This document shows, one piece after another, positions 1-8,414 of a stretch of DNA of 44,563 nucleotides. Every line of letters starts with the position of its first letter. Position 1 is the first letter of the stretch. Made by a program: the position numbers and the translations under genes. This DNA is from an uncultured Methylophilaceae bacterium (GTDB taxonomy: Bacteria; Pseudomonadota; Gammaproteobacteria; Burkholderiales; Methylophilaceae), in NCBI GenBank assembly GCA_903899965.1, contig CAIULB010000017.1:1-44563 (forward strand). The letters run 5' to 3'. The notes under the pieces are model-generated. The model made no database searches. It was given only the letters and a program-made list of their open reading frames with translations, and was not told where the DNA came from.

Positions 1-417
1 CAAGAGCTACATGGTTTAAGGTGTTTGGATTTGTTTGCGGGCACTGGCGTCATGGGCTTTGAAGCGCTATCTCGCGGTGCCACAAATGCGGTGCTGATTG
101 AGAAGTCACGCCCTGCCTATCAGGCCTTAGTCGATAACAAGACGGCGTTGAAGGCGACGAATGCCCAGGTGCTTAACCTTGATGCCTTGCAGTTCCTTAA
201 GCAAAACCAGCAGGTGTTTGACGTGATCTTTGTGGACCCGCCGTACCATCAAGGGCTACTCGATCAGGTATTACCGCTAATTAAAACCGCCTTATCTGAA
301 GGTGGCTTGATCTATGTTGAGGCTGAGTTTGCGCTCACGGATAACGCCGACTGGGAAGTCTACAAATCCGGCAAGGCCGGCAATGTCTTCTACCATCTAT
401 TAAAAGCCGCCACTTAG
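1..417 (+). CDS. rsmD: 16S rRNA (guanine966-N2)-methyltransferase RsmD, 3' part
   Basis: RsmD methylates N2 of G966 in 16S rRNA using S-adenosylmethionine, acting on an assembling 30S subunit. The frame is open from the first base, so the N-terminal part lies outside the window. The SAM-binding motif I (LDLFAGTG) is followed by GFEALSRGA, a combination typical of RsmD, and the catalytic DPPY motif is at about 235-246. The stop is TAG at 415-417. coaD starts 69 bases downstream, and rsmD-coaD adjacency is common in proteobacteria. Family assignment is firm; only the missing start limits the call. Confidence 0.93.
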   Translation, partial: QELHGLRCLDLFAGTGVMGFEALSRGATNAVLIEKSRPAYQALVDNKTALKATNAQVLNLDALQFLKQNQQVFDVIFVDPPYHQGLLDQVLPLIKTALSEGGLIYVEAEFALTDNADWEVYKSGKAGNVFYHLLKAAT

Positions 418-486
418 TAAAACCTGCAGAGCCTGTTAGAATTGGGCTATTGACCAAGCACCGCTGGTCGCAATTTGGCTGACACC

Positions 487-975
487 ATGCAAAATAATCT
501 AAAAGTTGTTTATCCAGGGACGTTTGACCCGATCACCATGGGGCATGAGGACATCGTGCGCCGCGCCGCAAGCCTCTTCTCTGAGGTGATTGTGGCGGTC
601 GCGAGCAACCCAGGGAAGAAGCCATTTTTCGATTTGAATGAGCGCGTTGAGATGGCGAGCCATGTGCTCAAAGACTGCCCCAACGTTAAAGTGATTGGAT
701 TTTCAGGCTTGCTGATGCAGTTTGTGCAGGACCAGGGTGGACGCGTGGTGATTCGTGGCCTTCGCGCCGCCTCAGATTTTGAGTATGAGTTCCAGTTGGC
801 GGGCATGAACCGCAAGCTCTATCCGCAGGTTGAGTCTGTGTTCTTGACGCCGTCTGAGCAGTTCATGTTTATCTCCTCAAGCTTGGTGCGTGAGGTGGCG
901 ATGTTGGGCGGCGATGTGACGCAGTTCGTTTCACCGCACATCCAAGCGTGTATCGACGCAAAGTTAAAAAAGTAA
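487..975 (+). CDS. coaD: Phosphopantetheine adenylyltransferase CoaD
   Basis: CoaD transfers AMP from ATP to 4'-phosphopantetheine, the penultimate step of coenzyme A synthesis in the cytoplasm. The N-terminus shows the nucleotidyltransferase motif [10 protein letters not shown] (the TxGH signature) and the C-terminal half shows ISSSLVRE, both diagnostic. The length of about 162 residues matches the family. I chose ATG 487 ([11 protein letters not shown]). An upstream in-frame TTG at 475 would add four residues and has no better ribosome site. It sits between rsmD and the ferredoxin gene (23-base gap), probably in one transcript. Confidence 0.95.
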   Translation: MQNNLKVVYPGTFDPITMGHEDIVRRAASLFSEVIVAVASNPGKKPFFDLNERVEMASHVLKDCPNVKVIGFSGLLMQFVQDQGGRVVIRGLRAASDFEYEFQLAGMNRKLYPQVESVFLTPSEQFMFISSSLVREVAMLGGDVTQFVSPHIQACIDAKLKK

Positions 976-989
976 AAGAAAGTTATTAG

Positions 990-1250
<261 letters not shown>

Positions 1251-1272
1251 TCTGAATTGAAAGGAAGTAGTC

Positions 1273-1662
1273 ATGCGCATGCTGCATACCATGTTACGTG
1301 TCGGTAACTTAGAGAAATCCATCAAGTTCTATACTGAAATTTTAGGCATGAAGGTGCTGCGTCAGCATGACTTCCCGGACGGTAAGTTCACGCTTGCGTT
1401 TGTAGGCTACGGTGATGAGAAAGACCACACGGTATTAGAGCTTACCTACAACTATGGTGTTGAGAGCTATGACATGGGCAAGGCCTATGGCCACGTGGCG
1501 ATTGAGGTGGATGATGCCTATGCGACCTGTGAGCAAGTGAAAAAAGCAGGCGGTAAAGTTGTGCGTGAAGCTGGTCCTATGATGCACGGGACCACAGTGA
1601 TAGCATTTGTAGAAGATCCTGATGGCTACAAAGTGGAGTTCATTCAAAAAGGAACTTACTAA
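1273..1662 (+). CDS. gloA: Lactoylglutathione lyase (glyoxalase I)
   Basis: Glyoxalase I converts the hemithioacetal of methylglyoxal and glutathione to S-lactoylglutathione, detoxifying methylglyoxal in the cytoplasm. The 129-residue protein has two VOC-fold half-domains. Expected metal ligands are visible: His5 (MLHTML), Glu in VLELTYN, His in YGHVAIEV and Glu in KVEFIQ. These are the residues of the nickel-type short bacterial GloA. A good ribosome site (AAAGGAAG) precedes ATG 1273. It is the last gene of the plus-strand run and is followed by a terminator. Confidence 0.95.
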   Translation: MRMLHTMLRVGNLEKSIKFYTEILGMKVLRQHDFPDGKFTLAFVGYGDEKDHTVLELTYNYGVESYDMGKAYGHVAIEVDDAYATCEQVKKAGGKVVREAGPMMHGTTVIAFVEDPDGYKVEFIQKGTY

Positions 1663-1674
1663 GTCCTTGCTAAC

Positions 1675-1711
1675 AAAAAAGCCGGTATCGAAATCTGATA
1701 CCGGCTTTTTT
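1675..1711. terminator. Bidirectional rho-independent terminator between gloA and dnaJ
   Basis: A perfect inverted repeat (stem GCCGGTATC / GATACCGGC with flanking A and T runs) lies 12 bases after the gloA stop and 18 bases after the dnaJ stop on the other strand. The A tract on one side and T tract on the other let it work in both directions. Confidence 0.93.
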
Positions 1712-1728
1712 GTGGATGCTAATTGGAC

Positions 1729-2856
1729 TTACTCAAAAAAATCTTTTACCTTATCCAGCCATCCCTTGGCACGCGGGCTATGTTTGTCAGCGTCTTGTTG
1801 GTTGATGTTTTCTAACTCACGCAATAGTTCACGTTGTTTTTCATTCAATTTCACAGGTGTTTCAACCACAACATGACACATTAGGTCGCCATTTTGATTG
1901 CTGCGTAGTGGTTTGATGCCTTTGCCTCGTAGTCTAAATGTCGCACCAGTTTGCGTTTCTGCTGGTATTTTCATTTTTGCGTGACCATCTAGCGTAGGAA
2001 TTTCAATCTCACCGCCAAGCGCAGCAGTCGTGAAGCTAATTGGCATTTCACAATGTAAATCGCCTCCTTCACGTTGGAAGATTTCATGTTGTTTTAAGTG
2101 CACAACGACATATAAATCGCCAGTTGGGCCGCCATTCACGCCAGCCTCACCTTCGCCTGTTAAGCGAATACGATCCCCCTCATCCACGCCTGATGGAATT
2201 TTCACGGATAAGGTTTTGTGCTCTTTAACGCGGCCATCCCCATGACAGCTTGGGCAAGGGTCTTTGACCATGCGACCGCTACCATGACATTTTGGACAGG
2301 TTTGTTGTACAGAGAAGAAGCCTTGTTGCATACGCACTTGGCCATGCCCTTGGCAGGTGGTACATGTGACTGGTGATGTGCCAGCTTTTGCACCTGTGCC
2401 ATTACAAGGCGAACATTTAGACATGACTGGAATGCGAATTTTTGTCTCTGTGCCACGCGCGGCATCCTCAAGAGAGATTTCCATGTTGTAACGTAAATCA
2501 GCGCCACGATAAACGTTAGCGCGTCGACCGCCACCACCGCCAGCGCCACCAAAGATGTCACCAAAAATATCACCAAAGGCATCGCCGAAGTTGCCAAAGC
2601 CAGCACCGCCAGGACCAGGGCCTGCACTTGGATCTACGCCAGCATGACCGTACTGGTCATAGGCGCCGCGCTTCTGGTCGTCAGAGAGCATCTCGTAGGC
2701 TTCTTTCGCCTCTTTGAACTGCTCTTCCGCCTTTGGGTTGTCAGGGTTGCGGTCGGGGTGGTGCTTCATCGCAAGCTTGCGATAAGCCTTTTTAATCTCT
2801 TCTTCGGAAGCATCTCGGTTGACGCCAAGGACTTCGTAGTAATCACGTTTTGCCAT
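1729..2856 (-). CDS. dnaJ: Chaperone protein DnaJ
   Basis: DnaJ is the Hsp40 co-chaperone that delivers unfolded clients to DnaK and stimulates its ATPase. Domains in order: J domain with HPD at residues 33-35, a Gly/Phe-rich linker at about 75-110, four CxxCxGxG zinc-finger repeats ([32 protein letters not shown]) and the C-terminal substrate-binding domains. At 375 residues it is full length. It is the third gene of grpE-dnaK-dnaJ, 91 bases after dnaK, with a hairpin in the gap. Expression is inferred to follow the two sigma32 promoters upstream. Confidence 0.98.
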   Translation of the reverse strand: MAKRDYYEVLGVNRDASEEEIKKAYRKLAMKHHPDRNPDNPKAEEQFKEAKEAYEMLSDDQKRGAYDQYGHAGVDPSAGPGPGGAGFGNFGDAFGDIFGDIFGGAGGGGGRRANVYRGADLRYNMEISLEDAARGTETKIRIPVMSKCSPCNGTGAKAGTSPVTCTTCQGHGQVRMQQGFFSVQQTCPKCHGSGRMVKDPCPSCHGDGRVKEHKTLSVKIPSGVDEGDRIRLTGEGEAGVNGGPTGDLYVVVHLKQHEIFQREGGDLHCEMPISFTTAALGGEIEIPTLDGHAKMKIPAETQTGATFRLRGKGIKPLRSNQNGDLMCHVVVETPVKLNEKQRELLRELENINQQDADKHSPRAKGWLDKVKDFFE

Positions 2857-2894
2857 TATGTTGTCGCTTATTAGGTTGGGCTAAAAATGCAAGA

Positions 2895-2927
2895 AAGCAC
2901 ACCCACGCTTTTGGCGAGGATGTGCTT
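2895..2927 (-). other. Stem-loop between dnaK and dnaJ
   Basis: The 14-base arms starting AAGCACA and ending TGTGCTT pair with two mismatches around a TTTTG loop. On the minus strand it follows the dnaK stop by 20 bases and is followed by a weak, interrupted U tract. It could be a partial terminator or an RNA-processing/stability element that lowers dnaJ relative to dnaK. Confidence 0.6.
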
Positions 2928-2947
2928 AATCTTAACTAATAAAAAGA

Positions 2948-4873
2948 TTATTTTTTATCAGATTTAACTTCTTCAAACTCAGCATCCACGACTTCAGCAT
3001 CGACTGTTTTTTCGGCTTGTGGCTGCGCTTCAGCGCCGCCAGCTTGCTGGGCTTGTTGCTCAGCGTACACTTTCTCGCCTAGCTTCTGTGATGCTTCCAT
3101 CAACGCGTTGGTTTTAGCTTCAATCGTATCTTTGTCGCCCTCTTTTAGCACGTCTTCCACATCTTTGATGGCCGCTTCAATCTTCGCCTTTTCGTCAGCA
3201 TCTAACTTATCGCCGTGCTCAGTTAACGATTTCTTCACGCTGTGAATCATGCCGTCTGCTGCGTTTCGTGCATCCACCAATTCACGCAGTGCCTTGTCTT
3301 CATCCGCATGGGCTGCTGCATCTTCTTCCATGCGTTTGATCTCTTCTTCAGACAGGCCTGAGTTTGCCTTGATCGTGATCTTGTTCTCTTTGCCAGTCGC
3401 CTTATCTTTAGCAGATACGTGCAAGATACCGTTGGCATCGATGTCAAAAGTCACTTCAATTTGTGGCATGCCACGTGGCGCAGGAGGGATATCGCTCAAG
3501 TTAAATTGCCCCAAGCTCTTATTGCCAGCAGCCATTTCGCGCTCACCTTGCAACACTTGAATGGTTACCGCGTTTTGGTTGTCTTCAGCTGTTGAGAACA
3601 CTTGTGATGCCTTGGTAGGAATCGTTGTGTTCTTTTTGATGAGTTTAGTCATCACGCCGCCCATAGTCTCAATACCGAGTGACAATGGTGATACGTCTAG
3701 CAACAACACGTCCTTCACGTCGCCTTGCAATACGCCGCCTTGAATTGCCGCGCCAACCGCCACCGCCTCATCAGGGTTTACGTCTTTACGCGCTTCCTTG
3801 CCGAAGATCTCTTTTACCTTTTCTTGTACTTTTGGCATACGGCTTTGACCACCGACCAAAATCACGTCGCCGATTTCATCGATGCTCACGCCAGCGTCTT
3901 TCAAAGCTGTGCGACATGGTGCAATCGTACGTTCAATTAAATCCTCAACTAAAGATTCAAATTTAGTACGTGTAATCTTCACAACTAAGTGCTTAGGGCC
4001 AGATGCGTCTGCAGTGATGTAAGGCAAGTTCACTTCAGTTTGCTGCGCTGAAGATAATTCAATCTTCGCTTTTTCAGCTGCTTCTTTTAGACGTTGCTTA
4101 GCAAGCAAGTCGTTACGCAAATCAAGACCGTTTTCTTTCTTGAACTCATCAGCTAGAAAATCGATCATGCGATTATCAAAGTCTTCACCACCAAGGAATG
4201 TGTCGCCGTTGGTCGAAAGCACTTCAAACTGGTGCTCGCCATCGATGCTTGAAATCTCGATGATAGAAACGTCAAATGTACCGCCGCCCAAGTCGTAGAC
4301 TGCAATCTTGCGGTCGCCTTCTTGTTTGTCTAAACCGAAAGCTAATGCCGCTGCAGTTGGTTCGTTGATAATACGTTTTACTTCGAGACCAGCGATACGG
4401 CCAGCATCTTTAGTCGCTTGACGTTGGCTATCGTTGAAGTAAGCAGGCACAGTAATCACAGCTTCTGTCACTTCTTCGCCCAAGTAGTCTTCCGCAGTTT
4501 TCTTCATCTTGCGTAAAACTTCAGCAGAGATTTGTGGCGGCGCCATCTTGTTGCCGCGCACTTCAACCCATGCATCGCCGTTATCAGCTTTAGCAATGGT
4601 GTAAGGCATCAAGTTAATGTCCTTTTGAACTTCTTTTTCGTCAAAACGGCGACCGATTAAACGCTTCACCGCGAACAATGTGTTCTTAGGATTGGTCACT
4701 GCTTGGCGCTTAGCAGGTGCGCCAGTTAAGATTTCGCCATCATCTTGGTAAGCGATGATAGATGGTGTGGTGCGGCCGCCTTCTGCGTTTTCAATCACGC
4801 GTGGTTTGCCGCCTTCCATCACGGCAACACAAGAGTTGGTGGTGCCTAAGTCAATACCGATAATTTTACCCAT
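2948..4873 (-). CDS. dnaK: Chaperone protein DnaK (Hsp70)
   Basis: DnaK is the ATP-dependent Hsp70 that binds exposed hydrophobic segments and, with DnaJ and GrpE, folds or protects cytoplasmic proteins and controls sigma32. The 641-residue protein begins with the phosphate-binding signature [10 protein letters not shown]. It carries the other Hsp70 signatures ([28 protein letters not shown]), the linker region [12 protein letters not shown], the beta substrate-binding domain and an alpha-helical lid, and ends in an acidic tail ([10 protein letters not shown]). The ribosome site AGAGGAAA precedes the ATG. It has its own sigma32-type promoter in the 98-base gap after grpE. Confidence 0.99.
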   Translation of the reverse strand: MGKIIGIDLGTTNSCVAVMEGGKPRVIENAEGGRTTPSIIAYQDDGEILTGAPAKRQAVTNPKNTLFAVKRLIGRRFDEKEVQKDINLMPYTIAKADNGDAWVEVRGNKMAPPQISAEVLRKMKKTAEDYLGEEVTEAVITVPAYFNDSQRQATKDAGRIAGLEVKRIINEPTAAALAFGLDKQEGDRKIAVYDLGGGTFDVSIIEISSIDGEHQFEVLSTNGDTFLGGEDFDNRMIDFLADEFKKENGLDLRNDLLAKQRLKEAAEKAKIELSSAQQTEVNLPYITADASGPKHLVVKITRTKFESLVEDLIERTIAPCRTALKDAGVSIDEIGDVILVGGQSRMPKVQEKVKEIFGKEARKDVNPDEAVAVGAAIQGGVLQGDVKDVLLLDVSPLSLGIETMGGVMTKLIKKNTTIPTKASQVFSTAEDNQNAVTIQVLQGEREMAAGNKSLGQFNLSDIPPAPRGMPQIEVTFDIDANGILHVSAKDKATGKENKITIKANSGLSEEEIKRMEEDAAAHADEDKALRELVDARNAADGMIHSVKKSLTEHGDKLDADEKAKIEAAIKDVEDVLKEGDKDTIEAKTNALMEASQKLGEKVYAEQQAQQAGGAEAQPQAEKTVDAEVVDAEFEEVKSDKK

Positions 4874-4927
4874 GAGATGATTTCCTCTTTAAATAATTAG
4901 TTAATTCAAAAATTCTATGTACTGTTA

Positions 4928-4953
4928 ATGGGGGTATCTTTGTATCTTTCAAG
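4928..4953 (-). promoter_or_regulatory. Sigma32-type heat-shock promoter in front of dnaK (P2)
   Basis: Read on the minus strand there is CTTGAA (4948-4953), a 14-base spacer, and CCCCAT (4928-4933), followed by TAA. This matches the enterobacterial sigma32 consensus (CTTGAA, 13-17 bases, CCCCAT) at all twelve positions. Transcription would start near 4920, giving a leader of about 47 bases before dnaK. It lies inside the operon, between grpE and dnaK. Confidence 0.85.
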
Positions 4954-4971
4954 TCCCCATTCAAATTAGTT

Positions 4972-5499
4972 TTATTCTTTTGCTTTGACGACCATCACTA
5001 AAGCGGGGCGGAGTACACGGTCATTCAATGTGTAGCCTTTTTGTAAAACGCTATGCACGGTGTTTGGCTCGCCTTCGGCTTCAATCGCGCTAATCGCCTG
5101 ATGTTTGTTCGGGTCAAATTTTTCGCCAACAGGGTTAACTTCCGCAATGTTGAATTTTTCGAATACGCTGAGTAGCTGTTTTGAAGTTAGCTCAACGCCA
5201 TCCTTGTAGCTTTCAACGGTTGCATTCGCTACACCAAGTGCCGCATCCAAACTGTCTTTTACTGCTAAAAGCTCACCAGAGAATTTCTCAAGCGCATACT
5301 TACGCGCCTTGTCGATGTCATCGGTCGCGCGTCTGCGGATGTTTTCGCCCTCGGCTTTTGCGTAAAGCACGGCGGCTTGTTGCTCGGCTAGTTGCGCTTC
5401 TAATTCTGCAATGCGCGCCTCAGGTGTTTGTTCTGTTTCTACAGAAGCTTCTGTTGTATTTTCAGTTTCAGGCGTTTGGTTCTGGTCTTCTTGCGACAT
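4972..5499 (-). CDS. grpE: Nucleotide exchange factor GrpE
   Basis: GrpE releases ADP from DnaK and acts as a thermosensor in the DnaK cycle. The 175-residue protein has a Gln/Glu-rich disordered N-terminus (about 1-35), a long coiled-coil helix ([21 protein letters not shown]), the conserved stretch NIRRR and the C-terminal beta domain with [12 protein letters not shown] strong ribosome site (AAGGGA) sits 5 bases before the ATG. It is the first gene of the chaperone operon, directly behind a sigma32-like promoter. Confidence 0.97.
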   Translation of the reverse strand: MSQEDQNQTPETENTTEASVETEQTPEARIAELEAQLAEQQAAVLYAKAEGENIRRRATDDIDKARKYALEKFSGELLAVKDSLDAALGVANATVESYKDGVELTSKQLLSVFEKFNIAEVNPVGEKFDPNKHQAISAIEAEGEPNTVHSVLQKGYTLNDRVLRPALVMVVKAKE

Positions 5500-5543
5500 A
5501 AAAATCCCTTATTTTTAGTGATTTGTTTTTACGATAAATTGCT

Positions 5544-5571
5544 AAATGGGGATGATGGTGATGATTACAAG
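5544..5571 (-). promoter_or_regulatory. Sigma32-type heat-shock promoter of grpE-dnaK-dnaJ (P1)
   Basis: On the minus strand the element reads CTTGTA (5566-5571), a 14-base spacer, CCCCAT and TTA (5544-5551). The -35 side is preceded by TTTCACT, close to the extended sigma32 -35 (TCTCNCC). Five of six -35 bases and all -10 bases match. The predicted start is near 5536, about 37 bases before the grpE ATG. I see no CIRCE element here. Confidence 0.82.
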
Positions 5572-5679
5572 AGTGAAAGTTAAAATTTTCTAATAATTTT
5601 TTGAGTATGGTTTGATCAAGCGCAATGGCTATACTTAGCCTTGTTTGCGATAATGGCTAAAAATGATAGCGGGGCTTAC

Positions 5680-6564
5680 ATGAATCTAATTAAAGAGTTT
5701 GATTTTACGACTTGGAATCCAAAGATAACCAAAGCGAAAAGCCAGCAAGCAATCGCTGCTTTAGAGGGGGGCTATGTGATTTGTTTGCCACATTTGTCTT
5801 TTGTGCTTAGCGAAGATGAAAAGCGTTTCCTCTCTGAAAGCTGGTCAGACCAGAAGTCTAAAAATATCTCACTACGTCCACAAGGCGGATTAAGAGGCGC
5901 TGCTGGTTCAGATGCTGATTTGAAGGCTTTGCGTGCGATGATTCAGCGCTATTCAGATCAGGCGACGCAATTGGTGGGCGCCTTATTTCCTGACTATGTA
6001 CCCAACCTTATAACCGCAAACACAAGCCTTCGCCCATTTGAGGTGGAAGGGCGTGTGAGCTCTTACCGTAAGGATGACAAGCGTCTGCATACGGATGCAT
6101 TCCCCTCGAACCCAACGCAGGGTACGCGCTTGCTACGGGTGTTTAATAACGTTAATCCGCACGGCAAGCCACGAGTTTGGCGTGTCGGTGAGCCTTTTGA
6201 GGCTATGGCGGCAAAGTACCTTCCAAAAGCAAAAAGCATGTTCCCAGGTCAGGCATGGATGATGCGCAAGTTAGGCATTACTAAGAGAGAACGTACGCCT
6301 TATGACCAGCTGATGTTGCAGTTACATGACTTGGTGAAGGGCGATATGGATTACCAACGTAACTCACCACAGCAGAGTGTGGATCTGATGCCAGGCACCA
6401 CTTGGATAGTGTATTCAGACCAGGTCCTTCATGCGGCGATGTCTGGTCAATACATGATGGAGCAAACTTTCCATTTGCCACCTGAGGCGCTTTACCAGCC
6501 TGAAACCTCCCCGATTAAAGTGCTGGAGGCAATCACAGGCGAGTCGCTGGGGCTTGCTGCTTAA
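5680..6564 (+). CDS. kdoO: Kdo 3-hydroxylase (KdoO-type Fe(II)/2-oxoglutarate dioxygenase)
   Basis: The protein resembles KdoO, which hydroxylates the outer or inner Kdo of Kdo2-lipid A to give Ko (D-glycero-D-talo-oct-2-ulosonic acid) in Burkholderia and Yersinia. The iron ligand motif HTDAF (His at residue 137 from this start) sits in the family context followed by PSNPTQG and LLRVFNNVNP. A distal His is at about residue 251 (VLHAAMSGQ). There is no signal peptide or membrane segment, which fits a cytoplasmic-face enzyme. The start is uncertain: ATG 5680 has GCGGGG seven bases upstream, ATG 5653 would add nine residues, and TTG 5641 is also in frame. It converges on lpxL with a 4-base overlap. 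Function is inferred from family resemblance. Confidence 0.82.
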   Translation: MNLIKEFDFTTWNPKITKAKSQQAIAALEGGYVICLPHLSFVLSEDEKRFLSESWSDQKSKNISLRPQGGLRGAAGSDADLKALRAMIQRYSDQATQLVGALFPDYVPNLITANTSLRPFEVEGRVSSYRKDDKRLHTDAFPSNPTQGTRLLRVFNNVNPHGKPRVWRVGEPFEAMAAKYLPKAKSMFPGQAWMMRKLGITKRERTPYDQLMLQLHDLVKGDMDYQRNSPQQSVDLMPGTTWIVYSDQVLHAAMSGQYMMEQTFHLPPEALYQPETSPIKVLEAITGESLGLAA

Positions 6565-7406
6565 TTTCTAACCTTGTAGCGGTCGTAAACCCACATGTAT
6601 TGAGAGGGGCATTGTGCAATTGCTTTCTCAATCTCTTGATTGAGCAGTTCGGTGGTCTTAATGCCACCTTGCTCAATAGGTTTGATATGGATGTGGTAGC
6701 CACGCCCACCTTCTAATCTTTCACCAAACGCCATCAGCACTTGCGCGCCTGATTTTTCCGCCAGCTTGGATGCCAGCGTCATCGTGTAAGCGGGGCGACT
6801 AAAGAATGGCACCCATTCACCCTCGCCCTCGTGCGGCGCTTGGTCCGGCAATATACCGATCGCTTCACCACGTTTTAATGCTTGTAGTAATAACTTCACA
6901 CCTTGTGCATTCGCTGGGGCAAGGCTTACATTGCCGCGCTGGCGGCCTTGGTTAATCATTGGCATGAGCCAGCTCTGTCTCGGTGGGCGGAAAAGCACGG
7001 TAATGGGGTGGAACTGCCCGTAGTACAACGAAGTGATTTCAAAGCAGCCAAGGTGCGGCGTTAGAAAAATAATACCCTTTCCTTTAGCTAAACCTGATTC
7101 AACGTGCTCCCAGCCCGTGCAGCCTTGATACCACTTAGAAAGTGTTGAATAGTCTTTGAACCAAATAGCGAAGGTTTCTAACAATGCCTTGCCCGTTTCA
7201 CCAATGTTGCGGTGTAAAGTTTTTTTGAAGCTGACGTCATCTTTTGTTAACTGACTAAGCTTTAGGTTTGTGTTGATCAAGTTAGCGTATTTTTTATAAC
7301 TTAAATAACTTGCCCAGCTCAGTGCGGAGCCTAAGAAATGCACAGCACATAATGGCAGCTTTGCTAATAGCTTTAGCATGGAAGCCAATATTTTGTGCTT
7401 CAGCAT
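6561..7406 (-). CDS. lpxL: Lipid A acyltransferase of the LpxL/HtrB family
   Basis: This enzyme transfers a secondary acyl chain from acyl-ACP to Kdo2-lipid IVA at the inner face of the inner membrane. It has one N-terminal hydrophobic segment (about 10-35), the catalytic HX4E motif at His118-Glu123 (HLGCFE), the following RPP stretch, the block GILPDQAP, and a C-terminal YMWVYDRYK close to the family's WxxRR-like end. At 281 residues it is of normal length. Whether it adds laurate, myristate or another chain cannot be read. Its ATG overlaps the waaC stop as TAATG, indicating translational coupling. Confidence 0.92.
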   Translation of the reverse strand: MLKHKILASMLKLLAKLPLCAVHFLGSALSWASYLSYKKYANLINTNLKLSQLTKDDVSFKKTLHRNIGETGKALLETFAIWFKDYSTLSKWYQGCTGWEHVESGLAKGKGIIFLTPHLGCFEITSLYYGQFHPITVLFRPPRQSWLMPMINQGRQRGNVSLAPANAQGVKLLLQALKRGEAIGILPDQAPHEGEGEWVPFFSRPAYTMTLASKLAEKSGAQVLMAFGERLEGGRGYHIHIKPIEQGGIKTTELLNQEIEKAIAQCPSQYMWVYDRYKVRN

Positions 7407-8377
7407 TAGAACGTCCCTATCCGATCAAACGCACTAAATACTTCGCTAATCTCAGGAAGTCTGCCTTTCCCGCCCAAGTTAATTGCAAGTGCATTGGGGC
7501 CACCATAAGTTCCATTTAAATCAGGATGGGTGTCTGTATAGATGGCAATTGATGGGACGTCCATGGCAACGGCAAGATGGATGAGCCCTGTATCTACCCC
7601 AACAGCAGCTTGCGCGCCAGCCGTAATGTGGGCGAGTGTTGTGAGGCTCAATTTCGGTAGTACAACAGCTTGTGGAACGTGTGTGGCAATGATATTAGCG
7701 CGACCTTTTTCGGTGTCAGTTGCCCAAGGCAAGCAAAGCGTTACGCCTTGCTTGGCTAACAATATACCTAAAGAAACCCAGTGCCCCATTGGCCATAACT
7801 TCGAATCGCGACTGGTTGCATGAAAAACCATGACGTACTTTTCAGGCAATTGAATATCATTTTTCTTAATGAGCTCAATTCTTGGTAATCCATAATCTGG
7901 CGGGCTAGTCGGCGCTCGATAATTAAATGCCAAGGCTGTTAATTGGCGATTTTGATCTACGGCATGCTGCTCTCTTGAAACGGAGAAGCGACGATTATAG
8001 AAAAAACCGGCCAACCATTCCCTTGCAGTCCTTGGGCCTTGCCCATATCGTTTGCCTTTTGCTAAGCAAGCAATCAACGCGCTCTTTAGCAAGGATTGAG
8101 TGTCGATAATGTAATCGTATTGATGCGCCTGTAACTGGGTTTTGAACGATTGGATTTCTTGCCAAGTTTTTTTGCTAAATAGGCTCTTGCGCCATCGGCG
8201 AATGGCGACTGGAATAATCTCATTGATATATGGATTGAGTTTGATCATGTCAGCAAAGCTTTCCTCAATGACCCAATCAATTTGGGCATCAGGAAACTCT
8301 GCATGAATGTCTGCAATAATGGGGAGGTTGTGAATCACATCGCCCATGGATGAAATTTTGACTATGAGTATACGCAA
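7406..8377 (-). CDS. waaC: LPS heptosyltransferase I (WaaC)
   Basis: WaaC adds the first L-glycero-D-manno-heptose from ADP-heptose to Kdo2-lipid A on the cytoplasmic face of the inner membrane (GT9). The N-terminus MRILIVKISSMGDVIHNLP is typical, as are TQSLLKSALIA, the HATSR/W..W block and GVDTGLIHLAVAMDVPSIAIYT near the end. At 323 residues it matches the family. It follows the GT2 gene by 37 bases and overlaps lpxL by one base. ADP-heptose would come from hldE/gmhA/hldD at 21877-24902. Confidence 0.95.
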   Translation of the reverse strand: MRILIVKISSMGDVIHNLPIIADIHAEFPDAQIDWVIEESFADMIKLNPYINEIIPVAIRRWRKSLFSKKTWQEIQSFKTQLQAHQYDYIIDTQSLLKSALIACLAKGKRYGQGPRTAREWLAGFFYNRRFSVSREQHAVDQNRQLTALAFNYRAPTSPPDYGLPRIELIKKNDIQLPEKYVMVFHATSRDSKLWPMGHWVSLGILLAKQGVTLCLPWATDTEKGRANIIATHVPQAVVLPKLSLTTLAHITAGAQAAVGVDTGLIHLAVAMDVPSIAIYTDTHPDLNGTYGGPNALAINLGGKGRLPEISEVFSAFDRIGTF

Positions 8378-8414
8378 GATTTTTTAAGCTTCCGTTAGGG
8401 TTTGGCCGCTCAAT

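Noticed and set aside
1622-1876. Plus-strand frame bridging the end of gloA and dnaJ
   Set aside because: It reads through a strong terminator and into antisense dnaJ; not a plausible gene.
2202-2627. 141-residue minus-strand reading frame inside dnaJ
   Set aside because: It is a shifted frame of the zinc-finger and Gly-rich part of dnaJ on the same strand; composition follows the real gene and there is no start signal.
5612-5635. TTGATC...TATACT promoter for kdoO
   Set aside because: The spacer is only 12 bases. TATACT alone may be a -10, but I could not support a full promoter.
5500-5652. CIRCE operator near grpE
   Set aside because: GAGTG occurs once, but the paired TTAGCACTC half is absent.
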